From Pontibaca salina (lineage in GTDB: Bacteria > Pseudomonadota > Alphaproteobacteria > Rhodobacterales > Rhodobacteraceae), in the NCBI RefSeq assembly GCF_016307205.1, contig NZ_JAEIJD010000013.1:1-61599 (forward strand): a stretch of DNA of 61,599 bases, given 5' to 3'. Position numbers and translations under genes: made by a program. Shown here one piece after another: positions 8,707-17,008 of the stretch. The notes under the pieces were generated by a model, which was not told the origin of the DNA, searched no databases, and worked only from the letters and a program-made list of their open reading frames with translations. Numbering within the stretch: position 1 is the first letter of the stretch; each line of letters opens with the position of its first letter.

Positions 8707-9306
8707 ATGCCGACTGCCCTAGTGGAGGAAGCGGCAATTGTTGACCTGCTCACCGCCGGTGACAGACCCGCCTTCGAGCAAGTTTACCGCAAGCACAACG
8801 CGGCAATGGTTCGCGTCGCAACAGGTATCGTGCGCAGCCGCGCGACAGCCGAAGAGGTGGCGCAGGAGACCTGGATAGCAGTTCTGAAAAGCGTTTCCGG
8901 CTTTGAAGGGCGCTCTTCATTGGCAAGCTGGATATTTTCGATCCTGATCAACAAATCCCGCAACCGAGCAAAGCGCGAAGGTCGCATAGTCTCGTTTGAT
9001 GGTGCGGGCGAGGATGACAATCTTGCCGCCGCTTTTGACGGCCGGGGCCGCTGGAAAAACATGCCCGAGCTCTGGGAAACCCTGACCCCCGAGCGCATTC
9101 TGGCAGGTCGCAGCGTGATGGAACACGTCAATGCCGCGATTGAAGCCCTGCCACCCGGCCAGCGCGCCGTGATCATTCTACGCGCACAACAAGGGTTGGA
9201 CGCTGACGAAGTCAGCACCATCCTTGGCATCACCGAGGGCAATATGCGGGTTTTGCTGCACCGCGCCCGCCTGAATGTCCGGGTCGCCCTTGATGGATTG
9301 ATGTGA
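8707..9306 (+). CDS. ECF-type RNA polymerase sigma factor
   Basis: A 199-residue sigma-70 factor with only regions 2 and 4. Region 2 is seen in the EEVAQETWIAVLKSV and SLASWIFSILINKSRNRAKR segments (residues 55-96) and region 4 in ALPPGQRAVIILR through TEGNMRVLLHRAR (residues 146-190). It would direct RNA polymerase to a small regulon under envelope or metal stress. The gene downstream encodes a zinc-type anti-sigma factor, and a bufferin operon lies convergent to them. Bufferin operons of Caulobacter are under ECF control, so a role here is a reasonable inference. Confidence 0.93.
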   Translation: MPTALVEEAAIVDLLTAGDRPAFEQVYRKHNAAMVRVATGIVRSRATAEEVAQETWIAVLKSVSGFEGRSSLASWIFSILINKSRNRAKREGRIVSFDGAGEDDNLAAAFDGRGRWKNMPELWETLTPERILAGRSVMEHVNAAIEALPPGQRAVIILRAQQGLDADEVSTILGITEGNMRVLLHRARLNVRVALDGLM

Positions 9307-9352
9307 GAGAGGGGGTTGCAGCATCTTGGGACTGAATAATTTTCCGAAAACA

Positions 9353-9359
9353 TGTAACA
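9353..9359 (+). promoter_or_regulatory. TGTAACA, possible ECF -35 element before anti-sigma gene
   Basis: TGTAACA lies about 55 bases before the anti-sigma start; the same heptamer in the matching orientation precedes bufA (14515-14521, minus strand). TGTAAC-like -35 elements are common for ECF sigma factors. Two copies are too few to define a motif. Confidence 0.35.
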
Positions 9360-9414
9360 GGGCGGGGTTCTGTTTGTCCCTTTCATATGAGGCACGTGAA
9401 AGGAACACCGCCAG

Positions 9415-9657
9415 ATGTTAAGCTGCAAGGAAGTTGCAGAGCGCGCCAGCGCCCTGATCGATGGGGAGCTGAGTACGTGGCAAGCGCTTCAGATGCGCTT
9501 GCATCTCGCGATGTGCAGAGGGTGCGAACGGTTCATCGGCCAGATACGGACAACCCGCGATCTCACCGAGGACCTGCCCGCAGCCGAGCCGCCCAATGAG
9601 GCCGATGACGACCGCATAAGCGAAATCCTTTCCCAGCTTCGCGAACAAGGGCAATAA
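9415..9657 (+). CDS. Anti-sigma factor, zinc-finger (ZAS/zf-HC2) type
   Basis: An 80-residue soluble protein with the H-x3-C-x2-C signature (HLAMCRGC, residues 24-31 region) of zinc-binding anti-sigma factors, preceded by [16 protein letters not shown], the helix that usually packs against the sigma factor. It has no membrane segment, so it would work in the cytoplasm and respond to redox or metal change through the zinc site. It lies 108 bases after the ECF sigma gene and 33 before a small secreted protein, all on one strand. Start ATG 9415 follows AAAGGAA. Confidence 0.88.
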   Translation: MLSCKEVAERASALIDGELSTWQALQMRLHLAMCRGCERFIGQIRTTRDLTEDLPAAEPPNEADDDRISEILSQLREQGQ

Positions 9658-9690
9658 GGCGGCTGTCGCCGCCAGGAAAGGAGCAATACC

Positions 9691-9903
9691 ATGACCTACT
9701 CGCCCAAACACCGCACCGTGCTGATTCTGGCCAGCGGCCTGATCGCCGGATTTGCGGCCCTCGGCACGCCTGCGATAGCGCAGCCGAGCGATCTCTACCA
9801 ACCCCCGTCCCTGATGACGAGCACCACAGATATAGCCGGCACGAGCACTGCCCCAGGGAAGCATTCGTGCCAATATTGTGGCTCACGGGGAGGTGAGCGC
9901 TGA
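9691..9903 (+). CDS. Small secreted CxxC protein, unknown
   Basis: A 70-residue protein with a clear signal peptide (HRTVLILASGLIAGFAALGTPAIAQ, cut after about residue 31) and a short mature part that ends HSCQYCGSRGGER, giving one CxxC pair near the C terminus. The ribosome site AGGAAAGGAG is strong. It is the third gene after the sigma and anti-sigma genes and could be a periplasmic metal- or redox-active peptide in their regulon. It does not match the four-cysteine bufferin pattern. Function unknown. Confidence 0.7.
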   Translation: MTYSPKHRTVLILASGLIAGFAALGTPAIAQPSDLYQPPSLMTSTTDIAGTSTAPGKHSCQYCGSRGGER

Positions 9904-9998
9904 GCGCTCGGGCCGGTGAGGGTTCAATTCTGTGACCAAAGATTTGTCCAAACTCTCACCGTCGCGCGAAGCCGGTAACAGCCGGCCGGATCCCAAAA

Positions 9999-10034
9999 TG
10001 AGCATTACCATTGGTAACTCTCTGGTAATGCTCA
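9999..10034. terminator. Perfect 12-bp inverted repeat between convergent operons
   Basis: TGAGCATTACCA at 9999-10010 and its exact complement at 10023-10034 enclose a 12-base loop. It sits about 95 bases after the sigma operon and about 175 bases after the end of the convergent buf operon. There is no T tract, so it may be a bidirectional stop, an RNA-stabilising hairpin or an operator. Confidence 0.45.
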
Positions 10035-10209
10035 ATCACCATGTAGATCTCACACCAGCAGAACCAAGTGTTCGCTTTGGTCGCTTAAATGTCCGGGCAT
10101 CGCGCCGTGCGCAGCGCGGATTTTGCCGGAGAAATCGCACCGTTCTGCCTATTGCGGGCAGCACGAGCGCCCAGCGCACCCCGATTCAATTCTGAAAGCA
10201 CTGCTTCCG

Positions 10210-10884
10210 TCATGGAAGAATGTCGACCCCGAATGCCCAGACCGCCAGCGGCACCGGCATGACCGCCAGCGCAAGGGTCAGGGCCACGGCGGCCGGTTTG
10301 AACAATCGGCTCAGGCCCGCAAGAAACAGGATGCCGCCCCCGCCCCCGATCACCGCGTTGCCCGGCAGGTTGATGAGGATCGCCAAGAACAGATAGCGAT
10401 AGCTGGATATGAACGGGGTCAGCCATTCCGGCGCCTGTTCGCACAGCAAAGCAAGGCGCTCCGAGCGGCTGAGCGGGTGAATATTCTCAAGCAAGACGCA
10501 AGCGCGGCGCAGGTGCAAATCAGCCAGCATCCGCTGCAGGCGCGCGTAAGGCACCCATTCGCCGGCCCCATAGGCAAGTAACAACCCGGCCAGTGTCGCA
10601 AGATAGATCCAAGGCGCAATGGATGCCCCATTCACGGCAAGCAGCATCAACCCGAGTTCAATCCCCGGCACGAATGGGAGCGCGATCAGCAACGCATAGA
10701 TCGAGAGCAGTGCCACCACCATGCCGACCTGCGCACCGGGATGGATATCAGCCGTCCGCGCCGAGAACCAACCGATGACCAGATGGACCGCATAGGCCAC
10801 CAGCAGCAAAGGTATCAGGCGCAGCACGATGCGGCAGATGCGGGCAGCCGCCGTCCCATGCGGCCCTTCTGGAAACTCAGCCAT
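10210..10884 (-). CDS. Integral membrane protein (TVP38/VTT-like)
   Basis: About 224 residues with five or six hydrophobic segments (RIVLRLIPLLLVAYAVHLVI; VVALLSIYALLIALPFVPGIE; APWIYLATLAGLLLAYGAG; YLFLAILINLPGNAVIGGGGG; AAVALTLALAVMPVP). The PFVPGIELGL and NLPGNAVIGGGGGI parts recall the re-entrant loops of VTT/TVP38 proteins, but the match is loose. ATG 10884 follows a GGGGG ribosome site; starts at 10917 and 10947 are possible. It is the last gene of the buf operon, 141 bases after DUF3179. Confidence 0.65.
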   Translation of the reverse strand: MAEFPEGPHGTAAARICRIVLRLIPLLLVAYAVHLVIGWFSARTADIHPGAQVGMVVALLSIYALLIALPFVPGIELGLMLLAVNGASIAPWIYLATLAGLLLAYGAGEWVPYARLQRMLADLHLRRACVLLENIHPLSRSERLALLCEQAPEWLTPFISSYRYLFLAILINLPGNAVIGGGGGILFLAGLSRLFKPAAVALTLALAVMPVPLAVWAFGVDILP

Positions 10885-11025
10885 CTGGCCCCCATTGGCA
10901 AGGACGGCCCGCTGCATAGCGCAACGGCCGCCATAAACCCTTGGCACCCCTTTATCTCAGGTGGCGCGAACTTCCTATCTTTGAATATCTCGGCGCGGCG
11001 CGGAATATCTAAATTCCCAAACCGG

Positions 11026-11994
11026 TCAGTTTCCCAGCATCCACTTGCCGTCGGGAAAGAACGCATGAAACGCAAAGGCAAAGGGGATATCATGCACGAC
11101 ATCCCGGCCATCGGCGTCCTTAACCCGAATATTGCCGACCTCGCGCCCCGCGCCAATATTGCGGGCATCCAAGGCGGAAGCCTGCCCCTCGGCCCAGGTG
11201 ATCGTCAGCCCGGCCTCGCGCACACTCCCAAGGCGGCGCAGCCGCTCAAGCGGCCAGGCCCGCTCGCCGACGCGCAGCACCCGCGCCAGCGGGCTTATGC
11301 CATGGGGCGGGTTTTCACCGCTGTAAAGGAAGGGCCGGATCGAACTGTCATAACTCACATAGGGGGTCTGCCCGTAATGGCGCTGCCAGTCCGGTTGGGC
11401 CATCACCAGCCCATCGGGATGCGCGGTGCGAAAGACGTCCCAACTTTCCATCCAACTGAGCAACTGGGTCAACTCGGTTCCGGCGTGGCGCCCGACGATG
11501 CCCTGCCCCACAGCCTGTTGCCACCAGCTTTCGCTTTGCCGGTCAAACATCACCATGTCGGAATTGCGCAACAGGCCCGAAACCCCGAAGGTCAGGATCT
11601 CTCCTGCAACCCGGCGGTCAAAGATCATGCCGGAATTGCACAGCGGGCAGAAAGTGACGGCGATGGGAATCTCCGCGACGGTATCATTCACGATCTCGTG
11701 CCACATCAAATAGCGGATCGGATAGGCGCGGGCCGCCTGCCCCTCTGGCACGTAAGTCAATACCGGTTCGCGCGGCTCAAGCCGGGTTTCTTGCGCTGCG
11801 GGCATGAAACCCGGATCCGACAGCGCGGGGATGCCGTCCTTCGGCGGTCCCCCCGATATGACTTCGTTCAAATCAACCAAGCTGCGGGCGAAATCGGTCT
11901 GCGGCCACGCAGCGGCAAACCGGCTGGCATCCGCGCTGGCCGGTCCGGCAACAAGCGCAAGGGTGATTGCTCCGATGGCGAGGGCGCGCCTCAT
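11026..11994 (-). CDS. DUF3179 domain protein, exported
   Basis: A 322-residue protein with a signal peptide ([18 protein letters not shown]) and the DUF3179 hallmark segments: [23 protein letters not shown] near residue 42, then [15 protein letters not shown] with a CPLC pair, [16 protein letters not shown], and [10 protein letters not shown]. The family has no assigned function; the CPLC motif and the bufferin context point to metal or redox work in the periplasm, but that is inference. ATG 11994 overlaps the doxX stop (ATGA), so it is coupled to the buf genes. Confidence 0.85.
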   Translation of the reverse strand: MRRALAIGAITLALVAGPASADASRFAAAWPQTDFARSLVDLNEVISGGPPKDGIPALSDPGFMPAAQETRLEPREPVLTYVPEGQAARAYPIRYLMWHEIVNDTVAEIPIAVTFCPLCNSGMIFDRRVAGEILTFGVSGLLRNSDMVMFDRQSESWWQQAVGQGIVGRHAGTELTQLLSWMESWDVFRTAHPDGLVMAQPDWQRHYGQTPYVSYDSSIRPFLYSGENPPHGISPLARVLRVGERAWPLERLRRLGSVREAGLTITWAEGQASALDARNIGAGREVGNIRVKDADGRDVVHDIPFAFAFHAFFPDGKWMLGN

Positions 11995-12461
11995 TTGACT
12001 GACTCCGCTGCACTGTCCGGATGCACTGCTGTGCCGTCCAGCCCAAGCAATCTGTCCAGCGACAAACGCCCCGGTCCCAAGGCGATCAGCGCAAGAAAGG
12101 CGGCGGCCCAGAGGCCATGGGTCACCCAAGCGTCAGGATAGACAAAAATCTCGATCACTGCCGTCATTCCCAGAAGGCCAAGCGCCGCAAAACGGGTCAG
12201 CAACCCCAAGATCAGCAGGATCGGCAGCACATGTTCAGCGGTGGTTCCCAGGACCGCTGCCAGATCGGAAGGAATGATCGGCAAGGCATATTCATGTTCG
12301 AACAAGAACCAGGTCGAATCCTTGATCGTGAACAGGCCCTCTACCTTGGTGCGGCCGGATTGGAAAAACACCATCGCCGGGAAAATCCGCAAGGCCAATG
12401 TCACAATATCATGGGGGATCTGGTCGAACAGGCTGTTGAGGTGGCGGATGAGGGCGGTCAT
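11991..12461 (-). CDS. DoxX family membrane protein (BufD-like)
   Basis: A 156-residue DoxX protein with four membrane segments ([68 protein letters not shown]). FFQSGRTKV is a typical DoxX motif. DoxX genes commonly close bufABC operons and are thought to help the oxidase step or electron balance. It overlaps bufC by four bases at its start and DUF3179 by four at its end, so the three are one transcript. Confidence 0.85.
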   Translation of the reverse strand: MTALIRHLNSLFDQIPHDIVTLALRIFPAMVFFQSGRTKVEGLFTIKDSTWFLFEHEYALPIIPSDLAAVLGTTAEHVLPILLILGLLTRFAALGLLGMTAVIEIFVYPDAWVTHGLWAAAFLALIALGPGRLSLDRLLGLDGTAVHPDSAAESVK

Positions 12462-13222
12462 GGGGTCTCCTTCGGCAAGGTGAGGGCATCCGCCTGGATC
12501 AGGTAGAGCAGAATGGGCTGCGGGTCATGACCGGCTTCGGCAAAGGCGGCGAGTTCGGCCGCAATCAGTAGAGTTTGGCGCTCCTGCAAGGCCTCAATTA
12601 GCGCCGCATCTCCGGCCCCCACCGCAGTGACCGGCACCTGATACCGAGAATCGCGCAAGATCAGGGCGATTTCGGCCCCCGCCAGCGTCGGAATTTTCCC
12701 TGTCGCGCCGGGTTGGTTTGCGCGCCAGATCGTGACGGCGGGATGGGCCAGACGCAGGATCTGAACCGATGGGTGCAGAGCAAACCGCGCATGTTCGGGG
12801 TCTGACGCCGTTTTGGTCAGGGCCTCCACTGCAACAGGGTCGGTATCGGCAGCGTGATAGGCGCGACCGCGGGCCAGTTCGATCCGTGCCACATCCGCCA
12901 TATAGGGGTATTGTGCCAAAGGGGGAAAACCCACCAGAAAATCGGGGAATGTGGCGCCCCAGTCCAGCAGAACCGGAGATCTGGGACGATGGGCGTCGAG
13001 ATAGACCCTACCCATGGCACCAAAGAAATCATCGCCGACCAGCCGTTTGATCACCGGGAAGCGCTTGGCCAGCGCATTGGTCAGACTGGTGGCGACATTG
13101 TTGCGATAGACGGCAAAGCGTTGCGCCGTTTCGTCCGGCTCCCGCGCCGTCACGCCTTGCGGCACGTCGCCATCGATCAAACCGGTCGCGAAATCCGAAA
13201 CCAGATCAGGAAACCCGCTCAT
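12458..13222 (-). CDS. bufC: BufC/HvfC-type protein (DUF2063), MNIO partner
   Basis: A 254-residue protein with an N-terminal DUF2063 domain: [14 protein letters not shown], then [33 protein letters not shown] is the family core, and a C-terminal part that may bind the leader peptide. Partners of this family bring the precursor peptide to the DUF692 iron oxidase BufB. The start at 13222 overlaps the end of bufB by 17 bases. Despite the older name DNA-binding domain, nothing here indicates DNA binding. Confidence 0.88.
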   Translation of the reverse strand: MSGFPDLVSDFATGLIDGDVPQGVTAREPDETAQRFAVYRNNVATSLTNALAKRFPVIKRLVGDDFFGAMGRVYLDAHRPRSPVLLDWGATFPDFLVGFPPLAQYPYMADVARIELARGRAYHAADTDPVAVEALTKTASDPEHARFALHPSVQILRLAHPAVTIWRANQPGATGKIPTLAGAEIALILRDSRYQVPVTAVGAGDAALIEALQERQTLLIAAELAAFAEAGHDPQPILLYLIQADALTLPKETP

Positions 13223-14057
13223 GGCGCAGCTCCTTCCTCCGGTCCAGAACGGCTTGCGCACGGGTGGCTTCAGCCAGCAGCACTGGCCAGTCCGGCACAT
13301 CATTGTCCCACTCGATCAAAGTGGGCAGCGGCCCGGTCTGGTCTAAAACAGCCCCATAAAGTTCCCAGACCGGATCGGCGACCGGGCTGCCATGGGCGTC
13401 GATCAGCAGCGGACCGGACGGAAGCTCTTCCTCGTCATGTCCGCCAAGATGTAATTCACCCACTGCCTCCATCGGAAAATCGGCAAGATAGGCCAGCGCG
13501 TCGGTCCGGTGATTGGTGGCTGATACAAAGACATTGTTAACGTCGAGCAAAAGCCCGCAGCCCGTGCGCCGCACCACCTCGGCCAGAAATTCGGTTTCGG
13601 GGATCGTCGATTGCTCGAACAGAACATAGGTCGACGGGTTTTCCAGCAGCATCTGCCGCCCCAATTCCTCCTGTACCTGCGCGACATGGCGGCAGACCTG
13701 CGCCAGCGTCTCCTCGGTATAAGGCAGCGGAAGCAGATCGTTCAGATAGGCGCCACCATGGCTGGACCAGGCCAGATGTTCAGAAAAGCTGTCGGGCTGA
13801 TAGCGCTGGCACAATATCTTCAACCGGACCAAATGCGCGCTGTCTAAGCCCTCCGCGCCGCCGATCGACAGGCCAACTCCGTGCAGAGATAACGCATAAT
13901 CTGCGCGCAACCGCTCCAGCTGGAGATGGGGCAAACCGCCCGCCCCCATATAGTTCTCCGCGTGGACCTCGAAAAAGCCCAGCGCCGGGGCAGCGGCACG
14001 GATCGCCTCAAAATGCTCGGGTTTGAACCCGACTCCGGCTGCAACAGGCAGGGCCAT
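13206..14057 (-). CDS. bufB: BufB/HvfB multinuclear iron oxidase (MNIO, DUF692)
   Basis: A 283-residue TIM-barrel enzyme of the DUF692 (MNIO) family, which uses two or three iron atoms to modify cysteines of a small precursor. Expected metal ligands are visible in [62 protein letters not shown] and LIEWDND. It lies 76 bases after bufA and would convert the core cysteines of BufA to copper-binding groups. The ATG at 14057 is preferred over a long upstream extension. Confidence 0.93.
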   Translation of the reverse strand: MALPVAAGVGFKPEHFEAIRAAAPALGFFEVHAENYMGAGGLPHLQLERLRADYALSLHGVGLSIGGAEGLDSAHLVRLKILCQRYQPDSFSEHLAWSSHGGAYLNDLLPLPYTEETLAQVCRHVAQVQEELGRQMLLENPSTYVLFEQSTIPETEFLAEVVRRTGCGLLLDVNNVFVSATNHRTDALAYLADFPMEAVGELHLGGHDEEELPSGPLLIDAHGSPVADPVWELYGAVLDQTGPLPTLIEWDNDVPDWPVLLAEATRAQAVLDRRKELRHERVS

Positions 14058-14133
14058 GGCAAATTTCTCCCAAAAACTCACGCAAAATGATGTGATCCGG
14101 GCGGCGGAGAACGATCCCCCGCCCGAACGAAAC

Positions 14134-14442
14134 TCAGGCAGGGATGTCGCGATCCAGAGCCTCCAGCGACCCCGCTCGCTCGCTGCCATCGGCCGCCGCT
14201 GGTAGTTCCATGGTGGTGCAGGTGCCGGTCGGAACCAATGTCCAGGCATTGCCCTGATAGTCGACCTTCGAGGTGCCGGCACAGGTCGTACCCGGCCCAG
14301 CGGCGCAATCGTTCTGCCCCGCCAGCGCCACACCATAGCACTTTTCCATGTTTTCCTGAGCCTGTGCCGGCGTCATCGCAATCGTCGCAAAGGCGCAGGC
14401 CAGCGTGGCACCAAGCGTGAGGGTTGGTTTCATCATTGTCAT
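14134..14442 (-). CDS. bufA: BufA1-type bufferin precursor (DUF2282)
   Basis: A 102-residue exported precursor with a signal peptide ending TPAQAQ near residue 29, then the DUF2282 core with four cysteines at 35, 46, 54 and 75 ([30 protein letters not shown]). Bufferins of this type are secreted to the periplasm after cysteine modification by BufBC and sequester copper. ATG 14442 follows a strong AGGAGG. First gene of the operon; a leader hairpin and a TGTAACA motif lie just upstream. Confidence 0.93.
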   Translation of the reverse strand: MTMMKPTLTLGATLACAFATIAMTPAQAQENMEKCYGVALAGQNDCAAGPGTTCAGTSKVDYQGNAWTLVPTGTCTTMELPAAADGSERAGSLEALDRDIPA

Positions 14443-14466
14443 CTCGTCCTCCTATCACACCAAGAA

Positions 14467-14521
14467 GACCCGCTTTTCGGGTCCACATCTGTGAGTGTGG
14501 CAAAAGGCCATATTTGTTACA
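14467..14521 (-). promoter_or_regulatory. bufA leader: GACCCG hairpin and TGTAACA motif
   Basis: On the minus strand the TGTAACA at 14521-14515 is followed by a CCACA/TGTGG stem (14501-14484) and by a GACCCG-N5-CGGGTC hairpin (14483-14467) ending TTCTT, then the ribosome site. TGTAACA may be the -35 of an ECF promoter; the second hairpin with its short T run could attenuate or stabilise the message. Confidence 0.4.
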
Positions 14522-14660
14522 CTGGTCACGAAATGGTGATTTAGAGCGACGCGCGACAGTTGGTGATGTCCTGAGGTAGGCGGCAGCTTACAAACGCATT
14601 TCAGTCGAAAAGATCAACAAGCAAGTCCAGTTGGCCCTCGGCGTAGCCTTACTTAGAAAT

Positions 14661-15581
14661 TCACGCCCAAACATTATGCTCGGCATTCTCCAGATAGCGC
14701 ACCAGCACATTGGTGGTCTTCCAGCCCCCGGCCCGCATGATTGCCGCCGTGTCATGGCCCGCCCGCAACAAGTCCTGCGCGGCGCCAACGCGCATCGAAT
14801 GCCCGCTGAAATCTGCCACGTCCTGCGGATCAAGGCCGGCATTCTTTGCTGTGGATTTGATCAGGCGCCTCAGCGTCGTATCGCTCAGGCTCCGGTCCAG
14901 CGGGCGACCCTGATAAATTGGACAAAACAGCGGCGCGTAACCAGCATTCCGCCATTTCAGCCAGTCCGATACAAGTCGCCCCGTCCGCTGTGACGTGAAC
15001 GCCACGCGCCCCAACCCCGCCGGGTCGGCCTTGTTGCGCCGGATCAGCACCCGCAGCGTGCCATCGGCGCGAAACTCAATATCATCGACGGTCAGAGCGA
15101 CCAACTCGGATCTGCGGGCAAGAAGATCATAGCCCAGCGAGAGCATCGCTTTGTTTCGCACACCCCAGGGCGTATCAGGTTGCACCGCAAGAAACTGGTC
15201 AAGATATTCTCGGGTCATGCCTTTCGCTTGCCGTGGCCGCGCCAGCTTGCCGCGGCGAATGCGCCGGAAGGTGAGATTGATCTCCTCGTCATAGGTCGGG
15301 TCCGGCAGCCGCAACAGACGATGGGCTTTTCGGATCGCATAGAGCCGGCGGCGCACCGTTGAGGGCGCAAATTTTGGCCCCTGCTCCATCAGATATTCAC
15401 AGACGGTTTCAATACTGCCGGGCAACGGCGCGCGTCCCGCTGCGGCGCACCAGTGCAGGTAGCTCTCGATGTCCGTGTAATAGGCCCGGATGGTGGAGGG
15501 CGCATAGGCCCCCTCAAGACGCTTGAATTCAGCGCGCCAGTCATATTGAATACTAGGAAGTGATGCGTCTACATGGCTCAT
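14661..15581 (-). CDS. Tyrosine recombinase (phage/ICE-type integrase)
   Basis: A 306-residue site-specific recombinase, apparently intact. The N-terminal SAM-like DNA-binding domain (APSTIRAYYTDIESYLHWC) is followed by the catalytic domain with the first Arg in LLARRSELVAL, a Lys in IRRNKADP, the H-x-x-R box GHSMRVG, the GGW box and the tyrosine in RYLENAEH. It can cut and rejoin DNA at att sites. Pieces of close relatives lie at 4321, 4571, 17798 and 31409, so it or its relatives moved here repeatedly. A divergent XRE-like gene starts 29 bases from its start codon and may control it. Confidence 0.93.
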   Translation of the reverse strand: MSHVDASLPSIQYDWRAEFKRLEGAYAPSTIRAYYTDIESYLHWCAAAGRAPLPGSIETVCEYLMEQGPKFAPSTVRRRLYAIRKAHRLLRLPDPTYDEEINLTFRRIRRGKLARPRQAKGMTREYLDQFLAVQPDTPWGVRNKAMLSLGYDLLARRSELVALTVDDIEFRADGTLRVLIRRNKADPAGLGRVAFTSQRTGRLVSDWLKWRNAGYAPLFCPIYQGRPLDRSLSDTTLRRLIKSTAKNAGLDPQDVADFSGHSMRVGAAQDLLRAGHDTAAIMRAGGWKTTNVLVRYLENAEHNVWA

Positions 15582-15609
15582 ATGATACTTTTAGACCCAC
15601 GGAGCCGAA

Positions 15610-15864
15610 TTGTCAATAATCACTAGTGCTCAGTTCAGATCTGCAAGGCATGCACTCCGGTGGAGTGTAAACGATTTGTCGAATGCATGCGGCGTCAGCG
15701 TTAGCACCATTAAGCGCATAGAAGCTTTGGACGGTGTTCCTGTGAGCACTAAAGCAAACATCCAAGCAATAAAGTCATCCCTCGAAGCCGCTGGCATCGA
15801 ATTCATCGGCACGCCCGAGGACGGCCCCGGCATCCGTATTCGCGCGCCCAAAACCACCGAGTAA
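15610..15864 (+). CDS. Small XRE-family helix-turn-helix regulator
   Basis: An 84-residue protein with a helix-turn-helix: ARHALRWSVNDLSNACGVSVSTIKRIEALDG (residues 13-43), then a tail ending AAGIEFIGTPEDGPGIRIR, which is the common form of small alphaproteobacterial transcriptional regulators. It starts with TTG at 15610, 29 bases from the divergent integrase start, so it can act on a shared promoter. VanZ-like follows five bases later on the same strand. Confidence 0.85.
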   Translation: MSIITSAQFRSARHALRWSVNDLSNACGVSVSTIKRIEALDGVPVSTKANIQAIKSSLEAAGIEFIGTPEDGPGIRIRAPKTTE

Positions 15865-15868
15865 GCGC

Positions 15869-16267
15869 GTGTTCGCCCTTCGCACCTTATTTCTCAGCGC
15901 CAGGTGCCGGCGGGCGCTCGCGCTCTGGCTGACCATCGCGCTGGCCGTCACCATCGCAGCCTTGACCCTTCTGCCCATCAGCGGCCCCAGCGGCGTGCCG
16001 GGCAGCGATAAAACCCACCATATGCTGGCCTTTGCCGCGCTCACCCTGCCCTGCGCCGCGTTATATCCCAAGGCCTTACCCAAAACCGTCTTTGCGGCGG
16101 TGCTCTATGGCGGCGCGATCGAGATCATCCAGCCCTCAGTCGGGCGCTCCGGCGAACTGGCAGATTTCATCGCTGATCTGGTTGGGATCGGCCTTGGCGT
16201 GGCGCTCGGCCTCCTGTTTCATCGCGCCGTCCTGAGAGCTCTGGCCCGGGCGTCGCAGCGCTCCTGA
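15869..16267 (+). CDS. VanZ-like membrane protein
   Basis: A 132-residue protein with three or four membrane segments (ALWLTIALAVTIAALTLLPI; KTHHMLAFAALTLPCAAL; VFAAVLYGGAIEIIQP; LVGIGLGVALGLLFH). DKTHHMLAF and the IEIIQPSVGRSGELADFIADLVG pattern mark the VanZ-like family, seen in glycopeptide resistance and in many unrelated contexts; no resistance role is implied. GTG start, five bases after the regulator, so probably one operon. Confidence 0.85.
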   Translation: MFALRTLFLSARCRRALALWLTIALAVTIAALTLLPISGPSGVPGSDKTHHMLAFAALTLPCAALYPKALPKTVFAAVLYGGAIEIIQPSVGRSGELADFIADLVGIGLGVALGLLFHRAVLRALARASQRS

Positions 16268-16429
16268 CCGCAGTCGGGCAAAGATTTGCCGCGCAGTTTC
16301 AGGGCCGTCATTGACGACATATGGTATGACAAGAACGTGAGAGCACATCATGTAGTATTTATCGTTGAAAGCTTCGCAGATTTGGCGTAGATCTTGATCT
16401 GCCAGCCACAGATCACAGCGGAGACGCAA

Positions 16430-17008
16430 ATGGCCAAAATCACCCGAGTCGTAGCCAAAAAATCCCGGCAAAATACCGAATTGCTCGACCTCATCCCCCG
16501 CCTGCGCCTGCTGCCCGGAGAGGACAGCATCGCCTTTGAGGATCTGCGCGCCGCGCTGCTGCTCGAATTCGCGCCAGCCACGCCCTATCAGACCGCCCTT
16601 GCGGAAAATCTCGTCGCACTGGAATGGGAAATCCATCGCTACCGGCGAATGCGCGATCACCTGATCCGCACCAAGTACCGAGCAGTTGCACGAAGCACAA
16701 GAATGCCCGGAGGATTTATAGGTTCAAAAGCGGAGGAATGGGAAGAAGCAAAAGAATTTGCGAATGCCCTGCTGGGTCCGGATACGGAGAAATCCGCGGC
16801 GGCCCTGGACTGGCTGGCAGAACAGAATATTGATCCGGCGGAACTTGCCGCAACCGCCTATAGTGATGCCCAGGACGCGCTCGCGCCGCTGGAACGCATG
16901 CTGACGGATCTGGAGACGCGCCGGCGCCTCTTGCGCAAGGATTATGACCAGTTGCGCGCGAGCAGCGCCGCGGTGATCGAAGATGCGACGCTTCTGGAAG
17001 ACGAATGA
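16430..17008 (+). CDS. Unknown protein, first gene of a two-gene module
   Basis: A 192-residue soluble protein of unknown family, beginning AKITRVVAKKSRQNTELLDLIPRLRLLPGE. It has no membrane segment or signal peptide; the middle (NLVALEWEIHRYRRMRDHLIRTKYRA) and the end (ALAPLERMLTDLETRRRLLRKDYDQLRAS) look helical with probable coiled coil. The ATG at 16430 follows GCGGAGACG. Its stop overlaps the start of the next gene by four bases, so the two products are likely made in fixed ratio and may bind each other. The pair lies between the integrase group and an integrase fragment. Confidence 0.75.
   Translation: MAKITRVVAKKSRQNTELLDLIPRLRLLPGEDSIAFEDLRAALLLEFAPATPYQTALAENLVALEWEIHRYRRMRDHLIRTKYRAVARSTRMPGGFIGSKAEEWEEAKEFANALLGPDTEKSAAALDWLAEQNIDPAELAATAYSDAQDALAPLERMLTDLETRRRLLRKDYDQLRASSAAVIEDATLLEDE

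Noticed and set aside
10741-12141. A 466-codon open frame on the plus strand across the DUF3179 gene
   Set aside because: It is the antisense shadow of a GC-rich coding region; it has no recognisable domain, whereas the minus strand encodes a signal peptide and DUF3179 motifs.
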